Assembly (NCBI GenBank): GCA_050733935.1 | Contig: JBOHUC010000028.1 | Coordinates: 1-7,203, forward strand | Source: JBOHUC01 sp050733935 | GTDB taxonomy: Bacteria; Eisenbacteria; RBG-16-71-46; DASYSL01 | Reading direction: 5' to 3' | Length of the DNA: 7,203 nt | Shown here: positions 1 to 6,915 of the stretch, piece after piece | Numbering within the stretch: position 1 is the first letter of the stretch | Layout of the letters: every line of letters begins with the position of its first letter | Translations under genes and position numbers: made by a program | The notes under the pieces: model-generated | Databases searched by the model: none | Seen by the model: only the letters and a program-made list of their open reading frames with translations | Told to the model about the DNA's origin: nothing

Positions 1-2
1 GG

Positions 3-1184
3 CTCGAGCCGATCGTGCTCGCCCCGGTCACGGCCGCGGTCGCCCGCTACGAGACTCCGCACACGAGGGATCCGTTCGCCGTCTCGCTCGACGACAAGGT
101 CGAGCTCCTGCTCGAGGCCGATCGCGCGCTCCGCGCGGCGAACGACGCACGGCTTCGCGTCGCGAGCGCCTCCATGCAGCTCTGGGAGGACAAGAAGCTC
201 TTCGTCTCGACCGAGGGCGCCTCGATCGAGCAGCGGATCCTTCACACGGGAGGCGGCATGTCGGCGACAGCAGTGAGCGACGACGACGTCCAGGTGCGCT
301 CCTACCCGAGCTCGTTCGGGGGGCATTTCGAGGCCAACGGCTACGAGCTCATCGAGCGGCTCGATCTCCCCGGCCACGCGGCGCAGACCGCGGCGGAGGC
401 GATCGCGCTCCTGACCGCCGATCCGTGCCCGCCCGGACGTCGCACGATCCTCCTCGACGGCTCGCAGGTCTCGCTTCAGGTCCACGAGTCGTGCGGGCAT
501 CCGACCGAGCTCGACCGCGTGCTCGGATCCGAAGCGAATTACGCCGGCACGTCGTTCCTCACGCCCGACCAGCGCGACCGGCTCGCGTACGGCTCGCCGG
601 TCGTGAACCTGGTCGCCGACGCGACCTGCCCTCGGGGCCTCGGCACGTTCGGTTTCGACGACGAGGGCGTCCCCGCGCAATGCGCGGACCTCGTGCGTGA
701 AGGACGGTTCGTCGGCTACCTCACGAGCCGCGAGACCGCGCAGCCGTTCGGCGAGACCTCGAACGGAACGATGCGCGCCGAATCCTGGCACTCGATTCCG
801 CTCATCCGCATGACGAACATCAACCTGCTCCCCGGCCAGGGCACGCTCGAGGAGCTCGTGTCCGACACGGACGACGGCATCCTCATGTCGACCAACCGCT
901 CGTGGTCGATCGACGACCGCCGCTACAATTTCCAGTTCGGAACCGAGATCGGCTGGGAGATCAAGCGCGGGAAGCGCACGCGCATGCTCAAGAACTGCAC
1001 GTACACGGGCATCACCCCGCAGTTCTGGAACTCCTGCGACCGCGTGTGCGGCGAGAGCGAGTGGCTCATCTGGGGCACGCCGAACTGCGGCAAGGGGCAG
1101 CCGTCCCAGACCATGCGCACGGCCCAGGGCGCGGCCCCCGCCCGCTTCCGCGACATCGCCGTCGGTGTCGGGCGCGCGAGCTAG
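3..1184 (+). CDS. tldD: TldD zinc metalloprotease subunit (5' end outside window)
   Basis: This is the catalytic subunit of the TldD/TldE protease, a cytoplasmic zinc-dependent heterodimer that degrades unfolded peptides and, in some bacteria, matures peptide natural products or antitoxins. The reading frame is open to the left edge, and the first in-frame GTG (15) is unlikely to be the real start. About 100 N-terminal residues seem to be missing compared with the usual ~480-residue protein. The family's HExxxH zinc site is visible as HESCGH at 483-500. The downstream segment with DDEGVPAQ, the MTNINLLPG stretch and the C-terminal cysteine-glycine motif NCGKGQP also match the family. The stop codon at 1182-1184 sits 13 bases before the tldE start, so the two are surely co-transcribed. 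The family assignment is firm. The physiological substrate cannot be read from this window. Confidence 0.95.
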   Translation, partial: LEPIVLAPVTAAVARYETPHTRDPFAVSLDDKVELLLEADRALRAANDARLRVASASMQLWEDKKLFVSTEGASIEQRILHTGGGMSATAVSDDDVQVRSYPSSFGGHFEANGYELIERLDLPGHAAQTAAEAIALLTADPCPPGRRTILLDGSQVSLQVHESCGHPTELDRVLGSEANYAGTSFLTPDQRDRLAYGSPVVNLVADATCPRGLGTFGFDDEGVPAQCADLVREGRFVGYLTSRETAQPFGETSNGTMRAESWHSIPLIRMTNINLLPGQGTLEELVSDTDDGILMSTNRSWSIDDRRYNFQFGTEIGWEIKRGKRTRMLKNCTYTGITPQFWNSCDRVCGESEWLIWGTPNCGKGQPSQTMRTAQGAAPARFRDIAVGVGRAS

Positions 1185-1192
1185 AGGAGAGG
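1185..1192 (+). promoter_or_regulatory. Shine-Dalgarno site of tldE
   Basis: AGGAGAGG lies directly after the tldD stop and 5 bases before the ATG at 1198. It is the strongest ribosome binding site in the left half of the window. It selects ATG 1198 over the in-frame ATG at 1165, which lies inside tldD and has no such site. Confidence 0.8.
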
Positions 1193-1197
1193 GGAAC

Positions 1198-2577
1198 ATG
1201 GCCACCGCACCTCCGGTGATGCTCGCGACGCGCGAAGAGGCCCAGAAGCTCCTCGAGGGTGCGATCGAGATCGCACGCGCGCGCGGAGCCGACCAGGCCG
1301 AGGCCATTCTCGAAGAAACGGACTCGGCCCTCACCCGCTTCGCGAACAACCAGATTCATCAGAACGTTGCGTCGCACCGGCGAAGACTCACGTTCCGCGT
1401 GTTTCGCGGCGCGAAGATCGGTGTCGCCGGAACGAACCGCGCGGACCGCGAAGGGGTCGAGGCCTGCATCACGCAGGCGCTCGAGATCGCGCGCCACCAG
1501 CCGGACGATCCGGATGCCGGCGCGCTTCCCGATCCGGCGCCGGTCAAGGCGCTCGAATCGGTCGCCGCGGCCACCGCGGACGCCACTCCCGACACGCGCG
1601 CGGACGCCGTGCGCTCCGTCACCGAAGCCGTGCGCGCGGCGGGCTACGTCGCCGCCGGGGCACTCTCGAACGATCAGTCCGTGCGCGCGGTCGCGAACTC
1701 GCGCGGCGTGTTCGCGCACCACCCTTCGACGATCGCGAACTTCACGTGCACCGTGATGGCCCCGGACTCCTCCGGGTGGGTGGACGCTTGGCATCGGGAT
1801 CTCTCGGCGATCGATCCGGCGGCTCTCGGCCGGATCGCGATCGAGAAAGCCCGCGTGTCCGCACGCCCGCGTGCGCTTCCGGCCGGTCGCTACACGGTGA
1901 TTCTCGAGCCCAACGCGGTGGCCGAGCTCGTGTCGTTCCTCGCCTGGCTCGGTTTCGGGGCACAGCAAGTCCAGGAGGGTCAGTCGTTCCTCACCGGGCG
2001 CCTGGGCGAGGCGATCACGGGCCCGCGGATCTCGATCGCGGACGACGCGTTCGATCCGCGCGGCGCGGGCTCACCGTTCGACTTCGAGGGCGTGCCGCGG
2101 CAGCGTGTGCCACTGATCGAGAACGGCACCGCGAAAGCGGTCGTGTACGACACGCGCACGGCACGGAAGGACGGCGTCGTCTCGACCGGCCACGCGTCGG
2201 CCACGCCGCCGAATCCCGAAGGCCCGGCCCCGTACGATCTCGTGCTCGCTGCCGGCGATTCGTCGGTCGAGGAGATGATCAAGAGCACCGAGCGCGGGCT
2301 CCTCGTCACGCGCTTCTGGTACAACCGGGTCGTCGATCCGCGGAAGACCCTGATCACCGGGATGACGCGCGACGGCACGTTCTGGATCGAGAAGGGCGAG
2401 ATTCAGGGCGGCGTGCGGAACCTCCGCTTCAACGAGAGCGTGCTCGACGTGCTCGCGCGCGCCGAGGCGATCTCCCGGACGGCGGAGCTCACCGTGTTCG
2501 ACTACTCGAATGCGGCGGTGACCGCACCCGCGCTCAAGGTCCGCGACTTCCAGTTCACCGGCGTCACGGAATTCTAG
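1198..2577 (+). CDS. tldE: TldE/PmbA metalloprotease partner subunit
   Basis: This 459-residue protein is the non-catalytic partner of TldD (TldE, also called PmbA), close to the family's usual ~450 residues. In the known heterodimer TldE lacks the zinc-binding HExxxH, and none is present here. The N-terminal half (residues ~1-200) has the family's helical and beta layout. It includes the stretch TRFANNQIHQN, typical of the substrate-handling N-domain. The C-terminal domain includes GRYTVILEP, the aromatic/acidic segment FDPRGAGSPFDFEG, and RFWYNRVVDPRKTLITGMTRDGTFWIE, which is very characteristic of the family. The start at 1198 is chosen from its Shine-Dalgarno site. The gene sits in an operon behind tldD, and an antiporter-like gene begins 12 bases after its stop. 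Confidence 0.95.
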   Translation: MATAPPVMLATREEAQKLLEGAIEIARARGADQAEAILEETDSALTRFANNQIHQNVASHRRRLTFRVFRGAKIGVAGTNRADREGVEACITQALEIARHQPDDPDAGALPDPAPVKALESVAAATADATPDTRADAVRSVTEAVRAAGYVAAGALSNDQSVRAVANSRGVFAHHPSTIANFTCTVMAPDSSGWVDAWHRDLSAIDPAALGRIAIEKARVSARPRALPAGRYTVILEPNAVAELVSFLAWLGFGAQQVQEGQSFLTGRLGEAITGPRISIADDAFDPRGAGSPFDFEGVPRQRVPLIENGTAKAVVYDTRTARKDGVVSTGHASATPPNPEGPAPYDLVLAAGDSSVEEMIKSTERGLLVTRFWYNRVVDPRKTLITGMTRDGTFWIEKGEIQGGVRNLRFNESVLDVLARAEAISRTAELTVFDYSNAAVTAPALKVRDFQFTGVTEF

Positions 2578-2589
2578 CTCCGAGTCTCC

Positions 2590-3771
2590 GTGCTCGATCC
2601 CGGCTCCGTCCCACCCGAAGTCGCGCGCGCCCGGGCACTGTCCTCGCTCTGGACGTTCCCGGGCATCTTGCTCGCGTCGTTCGTCATCGGATGGGGGGCC
2701 GAAGCCGCGCAGTTCCTCGTCTCGCGCGGACTCGCGCTCGCTGTCCTCGCCTGGCTCCAGACGCTTCCCGAGTTCGCCGTCGAGGCGGTGATCGCCTGGC
2801 ACCGCGACGTGCCGCTCATGACCGCGAACTTCACGGGCTCCCTCCGCCTCCTCACGGGGGTCGCCTGGCCCCTCATTTACTTCGTGAGCCTGCACGCCGC
2901 CCGGAAGAAGGGGATCAAGAACCACCGGGTCCGCCTCCACCCCGAGGACGCGGTGGGCGTGATCGCGCTCCTGCCGCCGCTTCTCTACTTTTGGGTGATC
3001 TGGGCGAAGGCGACGCTCACGCTGGTCGACGCCTTCATCCTGCTCGTGCTCTACACGGGGTACCTGGTCGCGCTCTCGCGCATGCCGCCCGAGGAGCACG
3101 AGGACCTCGACGACCTGCCGCGCGTCTCTCGCGCCGCGCTCTCGCTGCCCGTGCCGTGGAAGGGTCTGGCCGTGCTCGGTCTCTTCGTGGTCGGAGGGGT
3201 GCTGCTGTACTTCCTCGCGCACCCGTTCCTCGACTCGATGCTCGGGCTCGCGGTCACGCTCGGGGTATCGCAGTTCGTGTTCGTCCAGTGGGTGTCGCCG
3301 TTCCTCTCCGAGTTCCCGGAGAAGGTCACAGCGTTCAACTGGGCGCGATCGCTCAACAAGGCCCCGATGGCGCTCATGAACATGGTCTCGTCGAACATCA
3401 ACCAGTGGACCGTGCTCGTGGCCATGATCCCGGTCGTGTACTGCCTGTCGCTCGGCCACGTCGAGGCGATCCACTTCGACGAGCACCAGCGGCACGAGAT
3501 CCTGCTCACCATGGCGCAGGGATTCCTCGGCTTCCTCCTGCTCGTCAATCTCGAGTTCGCGTGGTACGAGGCCGTGGGATTGTTCGTGCTCTGGCTCGTG
3601 CAGTTCCTGTTCCCGGATTCACGGGTCCTCGTGACCTGGACCTACTTCGGCTGGTGCGGCCTCGAGCTCGGGCGGGCCGCCGTCGGGAACCGGAAGCTCA
3701 CCGCGTTCCGCGTGCTGCCGATCCTCCTCCGGCACGGACGCATCCTCGACCGCCGCCCGAAACAGGAATAG
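2590..3771 (+). CDS. Divergent Ca2+/cation antiporter-like (CaCA superfamily) membrane protein
   Basis: This 393-residue polytopic membrane protein resembles sodium/calcium exchangers. It has two hydrophobic halves, residues ~20-165 and ~190-340, each carrying one alpha-repeat-like segment. The first has LPEF at 59-62 followed by TANFTGSLRLL (78-88). The second has SEFPEK at 240-245 followed by MNMVSSNINQW (263-273). In the family these Pro-Glu pairs (here P60-E61 and P243-E244) and the following Asn/Gly/Ser positions coordinate the cation. The halves are joined by an acidic loop, PPEEHEDLDDLP (166-177). GTG 2590 is the first possible start after the in-frame tldE stop. It has only a weak ribosome site, so translational coupling to tldE is plausible. 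The repeats are degenerate (no clear GN..GSN in repeat 1), so the transported ion and direction are unknown. The gene is probably the last of the tldD-tldE operon. Confidence 0.72.
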   Translation: MLDPGSVPPEVARARALSSLWTFPGILLASFVIGWGAEAAQFLVSRGLALAVLAWLQTLPEFAVEAVIAWHRDVPLMTANFTGSLRLLTGVAWPLIYFVSLHAARKKGIKNHRVRLHPEDAVGVIALLPPLLYFWVIWAKATLTLVDAFILLVLYTGYLVALSRMPPEEHEDLDDLPRVSRAALSLPVPWKGLAVLGLFVVGGVLLYFLAHPFLDSMLGLAVTLGVSQFVFVQWVSPFLSEFPEKVTAFNWARSLNKAPMALMNMVSSNINQWTVLVAMIPVVYCLSLGHVEAIHFDEHQRHEILLTMAQGFLGFLLLVNLEFAWYEAVGLFVLWLVQFLFPDSRVLVTWTYFGWCGLELGRAAVGNRKLTAFRVLPILLRHGRILDRRPKQE

Positions 3772-3775
3772 ACCC

Positions 3776-5407
3776 CTATCTCCCCCCGGCGCGCGTGATG
3801 CCGAGCCGGCGCCCGAGACCCGCAACCGCCTCTTCGAGCTCCGGCAGCTCCTCGACGCGGGCGATCCGGTAGAACCCCCACGTGAGCCCGGCCCCCATTG
3901 CGATCCCGGCGAAGACGAGCAGCCCGCTCGCCACCGTTCCGGAGCGCCACCACGGTTCCGTGAAATACACGGCCGCCCGCACGACGACCGCCATCGCGGC
4001 CGACGCGAGCGCCGTGCGCGCGAACGTCGCGGCAATCCGCCGTCCCTCGAGCCGTTTGAGACGCGGCCTCAAGAAGAACGAGAGCTGGGCGAAGTTGAAC
4101 AGCATCGTGAGCGACGTCGAGAGCGCAAGCCCCACATGCCCGAGCGGCCCCATGAGCGCCAGGTTCCCGGCCAGGTTCACGACGACCGAAAGGAAGCTCG
4201 CGCGCACCGGGGTCTTCGTGTCGCCGAGAGCGTAGTACACGGGGACGAGCACCTTGACCGCCGCGTACGCGCACAGGCCCACGCAGTACGCGGAGAGCGC
4301 GGCCGCGGTCTGATCGGTGTCCGCGCGCACGAACCGCCCGTGCTCGTAGAGGAGCTTGACGAGCGGTGAAGCGAGCGCCCAGAGGCCGAACGTCGCGGGC
4401 AGCGTGAGTGCGAGCACGAGCCGGAGCGCGCCCGAGAGCGTGGCCCGCAGGGCCACGATGTCGCCCGTCACCGCGTGTTTCGCGACGGTGGGAAGCGACA
4501 CGGTCGCGAGGGCGACGCCGAAGACGCCGATGGGAAGCTGCATGAGCCGGAACGCGAACGCGAGCCACGAGACCGAGCCCTGGACCAGGAGCGAAGCGAG
4601 GATCGTGTTGACGAAGATGTTGAGCTGGGTGGCGGCAAGCCCGATCGTCGCCGGCACCATGAGGGTCGCGATCCGCTTCACCCCCGGATGCGTGAGCACG
4701 GGCGGCCACGCCGGACGCCAGCCCATCTGCCAGAGCGCCGGCACCTGAACCGCGAACTGAAGGAGACCCCCGATCACGACCCCGACCCCCATCCCGAGGA
4801 TCGCGGGCTGTCCGAACGCCTTGAACACCGGAATGAACGCGAGCCCGCCGACCACCATGCCGAGGTTCAAGAACAGCGGCGCGAGGGCCGGGACCGTGAA
4901 GCGCCGGACCGAATTGAGCATCCCCATCGCGGCCGCGGCGAGCGCGATGAAGACGAGGAACGGCAGCATGATGCGGGAGAGCGTGATGGTGAGCTCGAGC
5001 TTCCCGGGAACGGCCGAGAATCCCGGGGCGAGCAGCGGCACGAGCCAGGGTGCGATGAACCATCCGACGACGGCGATGACCGTGAGCGCGATCGCAAGGG
5101 CGTTCAGGACCTGGGCGCCGAGCCGCCACGCCTCTGCCCGCCCCGCGCGATGATCGGCCTCGGTGAACGTCGGCACGAACGAGGCGGAGAGAGCGCCTTC
5201 GGCGAACAGATCGCGCAGCAGATTCGGCACGCGGAACGCGACATTGAACGCGTCGGTCGCGAGGCCCGCGCCGAAGAGCGCCGCCATGACCTGCTCACGC
5301 ACGAGGCCCAGGACGCGCGAGGCCATGGTCGCGAGCGATACGCGGCCCGCTTCCGAAGCCACGCGCGTTGACCCGCTCGCGATCGGTCTGCTAGCGTCGC
5401 GCGCCAT
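3776..5407 (-). CDS. murJ: MurJ/MviN lipid II flippase
   Basis: This integral membrane protein of the MOP superfamily flips the peptidoglycan precursor lipid II across the inner membrane. From the ATG at 5407 it has 543 residues (E. coli MurJ has 511), with many hydrophobic segments consistent with the family's 14. The N-terminal signature ASRVLGLVRE...GLATDAFNVAF..PNLLRDLFAEGA is nearly intact. The essential charged residues of E. coli (R18, R24, D39, R52) correspond to R31, R37, D52 and R65, a constant offset of 13. R287, in FRLMQLPIGVFGVAL, corresponds to E. coli R270. The offset means the ATG start adds ~13 residues. GTG at 5362-5360 (528 residues) is an attractive alternative that would clear the divergent uppP promoter, but ATG 5407 has AGGGAG two bases upstream. 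The stop lies 4 bases from the convergent antiporter-like gene. Confidence 0.95.
   Translation of the reverse strand: MARDASRPIASGSTRVASEAGRVSLATMASRVLGLVREQVMAALFGAGLATDAFNVAFRVPNLLRDLFAEGALSASFVPTFTEADHRAGRAEAWRLGAQVLNALAIALTVIAVVGWFIAPWLVPLLAPGFSAVPGKLELTITLSRIMLPFLVFIALAAAAMGMLNSVRRFTVPALAPLFLNLGMVVGGLAFIPVFKAFGQPAILGMGVGVVIGGLLQFAVQVPALWQMGWRPAWPPVLTHPGVKRIATLMVPATIGLAATQLNIFVNTILASLLVQGSVSWLAFAFRLMQLPIGVFGVALATVSLPTVAKHAVTGDIVALRATLSGALRLVLALTLPATFGLWALASPLVKLLYEHGRFVRADTDQTAAALSAYCVGLCAYAAVKVLVPVYYALGDTKTPVRASFLSVVVNLAGNLALMGPLGHVGLALSTSLTMLFNFAQLSFFLRPRLKRLEGRRIAATFARTALASAAMAVVVRAAVYFTEPWWRSGTVASGLLVFAGIAMGAGLTWGFYRIARVEELPELEEAVAGLGRRLGITRAGGR
5368..5397 (+). promoter_or_regulatory. 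Probable sigma70-type promoter of uppP (leaderless)
   Basis: A -35 box TTGACC (5368-5373) is followed after 18 bases by TAGCGT (5392-5397), preceded by an extended -10 TGC (5389-5391). The predicted transcription start, 7-9 bases after the -10, falls at about 5404-5406, on or just before the uppP ATG at 5406. There is no Shine-Dalgarno sequence before that ATG, which fits a leaderless mRNA. The -10 is weak (T, A and the final T match), so this is a prediction from motif spacing only. Confidence 0.45.
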
Positions 5408-6203
5408 GACTCCCTGGCAGGCGGCGGTGCTCGGCGTGATTCAAGGTCTCTCCGAGTTCCTTCCGATCTCGTCGTCCGCCCATCTGGCCCTCGCGCACTG
5501 GCTGTTCGGCTGGGGAGATCCGTCGCAGAACGTGCCGTTCGACGTTGCGCTTCATCTCGGCACGCTGGTTGCGGTGCTCGTGTACTTCCGAAAGGACTGG
5601 ATCGCTCTCGCGCGCGGCTCCGTGCGCGGGCTCGCCGAACGGCGCGGAAGCCCGGAGCTCGTGCAGCTCGGGACGCTCGCGCTCGCCTCCGTGCCGGCCG
5701 TGGTCCTCGGACTCCTGTTCAAGAGCCGTTTCGAAGCGCTCCACGACTGGCCTCCGGTTATGGCCGCGACCCTGGCGGGAGTGGGCCTCCTCCTGTTCGC
5801 GATCGACCGCCATCCGCACGGCGACAGGCTCGAGCCCGGCCCGTGGCGCGGCTTCCTGATCGGCGTCGCGCAGGCGCTGGCGCTCGTCCCGGGCGTCTCA
5901 CGCTCGGGCATCACGATGGTGGTCGGGCTCGCGCTCGGTCTCACCCGTCCGGCGGCCGCGCGCTTTTCGTTCCTGCTCTCGACGCCTGCGATCCTGGGCG
6001 CGGTCGTGCTCAACGCCCCGGAGATCGCGAAGGGCCCGCCCGGCGTTCTTGCCGCGGGCATGCTGGCCGCCGCGATCGCGGGCTATCTCGCGATCGACAT
6101 CCTCCTCAAGCACGTGACCCAGACCGGCTTCGCACCCTACGCGATCTACCGCATCGTGCTCGCCGCCGTCGTGCTCGCGCTCTGGTTCGTGCGCGTGGCT
6201 TAG
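5406..6203 (+). CDS. uppP: Undecaprenyl-diphosphate phosphatase (UppP/BacA)
   Basis: This 265-residue integral membrane enzyme dephosphorylates undecaprenyl diphosphate to the monophosphate, recycling the lipid carrier for peptidoglycan and other surface polymers. It is also linked to bacitracin resistance. Its length matches the family (~265-275). The first conserved region has the (E/Q)xxxE motif as QGLSE (residues 13-17), followed by FLPISSSAHL with the conserved histidine H26. The second has PGVSRSGIT, starting at residue 162, with the catalytic serine-arginine pair. The hydrophobic segments match the family. ATG 5406 places QGLSEFLPISS at the usual distance from the N-terminus; the open frame upstream to 5163 is only the antisense of murJ. 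It diverges from murJ, and its stop is 23 bases from the convergent sigma factor gene. Confidence 0.95.
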   Translation: MTPWQAAVLGVIQGLSEFLPISSSAHLALAHWLFGWGDPSQNVPFDVALHLGTLVAVLVYFRKDWIALARGSVRGLAERRGSPELVQLGTLALASVPAVVLGLLFKSRFEALHDWPPVMAATLAGVGLLLFAIDRHPHGDRLEPGPWRGFLIGVAQALALVPGVSRSGITMVVGLALGLTRPAAARFSFLLSTPAILGAVVLNAPEIAKGPPGVLAAGMLAAAIAGYLAIDILLKHVTQTGFAPYAIYRIVLAAVVLALWFVRVA

Positions 6204-6205
6204 GC

Positions 6206-6218
6206 GACCGTGGCGGTC
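6206..6218. other. Small hairpin in the uppP/sigma convergent gap
   Basis: GACCG-TGG-CGGTC forms a perfect 5-bp stem with a 3-base loop, three bases after the uppP stop. Only two T residues follow on the + strand, so it is at best a weak terminator. The gap also contains GGCGCC and a second copy of TAGGCG (6201 and 6228). Confidence 0.25.
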
Positions 6219-6226
6219 TTGGCGCC

Positions 6227-6862
6227 CTAGGCGGTCCCCCGCCCGCCGCCCCTTCGTTCCGGCTGCTCCCGATCCGCGAGGTACCGGTCGAGGCGATTGC
6301 GAAGGGACAGACGCGCACGGTGGAGCCTCGACTTGACCGCCGGCAGCGTGAGTTCGAGCGTTTCCGCGATCTCCGGGTTCGAGAGACCCTCGACGTCGCG
6401 CAGCAGGAACACCGCGCGCTGATCCTCGGGCAGGGCCGCGATCGCCTCTTCCATCTTCGTGCGAGTCTCGTCGTTCACGAGCTCCTCGTCGGGCATGGCA
6501 CTCCAGTCGCGAAGCTCGCGCGGCCCGATCTCGCCGCCGTCCTCCTCCTCGATCGGACGGTCGAGCGAAACGACGTTCGGGCGGCGCTTGCGCACCCGCA
6601 TGAGGGCCGCGTTGGTCGCGATCCGGAAGAGCCAGGTCGAGAAGCGGGCTTCGCGCTTGAACCGCGGAAGGCCGCGGAATGCGGAAAGGAACGTTTCCTG
6701 GAGAGCGTCCTCGGCCTCGTCGGGGTCGCCGAGGATGCGGCGGACGAGATGGTAGATGCGCCCTTCGTAGCGGCGCACGAGCTCGCCGAAGGCTTCCGTG
6801 TCGCCGCCCTGCGCGCGCGCGACCAGGTCCGAGTCGGAAGGATCGGCTGTCTCGGGTTTCAT
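6227..6862 (-). CDS. ECF-family RNA polymerase sigma factor (RpoE-like)
   Basis: This 211-residue extracytoplasmic-function sigma factor has the two-domain layout of the group. The sigma2 domain (residues ~12-92) includes DALQETFLSAFRGL for core binding and FSTWLFRIATN for -10 recognition. A charged linker (~93-132) is rich in E and D. The sigma4 domain (~133-190) has LPEDQRAVFLLRDVEGLSNPEIAETL and the recognition helix AVKSRLHRAR, which reads the -35. The tail RRGGGRGTA is basic and short, so there is no added sensory domain. ATG 6862 is supported by GGAGAG at 6877-6872, 9 bases upstream. No anti-sigma gene follows: the next gene downstream is the convergent uppP. Upstream on the same strand is an amidohydrolase gene. 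The inducing signal and regulon cannot be read from here. Confidence 0.95.
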   Translation of the reverse strand: MKPETADPSDSDLVARAQGGDTEAFGELVRRYEGRIYHLVRRILGDPDEAEDALQETFLSAFRGLPRFKREARFSTWLFRIATNAALMRVRKRRPNVVSLDRPIEEEDGGEIGPRELRDWSAMPDEELVNDETRTKMEEAIAALPEDQRAVFLLRDVEGLSNPEIAETLELTLPAVKSRLHRARLSLRNRLDRYLADREQPERRGGGRGTA

Positions 6863-6915
6863 GGTCCAGGTCTCTCCGACTCGTGGTCCGTCGTGAACCC
6901 CCGTGGGAAGCGCGC

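Noticed and set aside
1165..1197. Upstream ATG for tldE at 1165
   Set aside because: It lies inside tldD and has no Shine-Dalgarno, while ATG 1198 has AGGAGAGG at ideal spacing and gives a family-length protein.
2071..3495. 474-residue - strand open frame antisense to tldE and the antiporter-like gene
   Set aside because: Composition is R/E/H/D-rich and repetitive, as expected for the complement of GC-rich codons; there is no fold-like pattern or ribosome site.
1746..3872. 708-residue + strand open frame spanning tldE and the antiporter-like gene
   Set aside because: Its product is an arginine/proline/glycine-rich string without domains and lies out of frame over two well-supported genes. 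It is a GC-bias shadow.
3642..5129. 495-residue - strand frame overlapping murJ
   Set aside because: Same strand as murJ but a different frame, with an Ala/Arg/Gly-rich product; murJ shows clear family conservation through this region.
5163..5405. 81-codon upstream extension of the uppP frame
   Set aside because: It is antisense to murJ, and UppP homologs begin close to the QGLSEF motif, so ATG 5406 is preferred.
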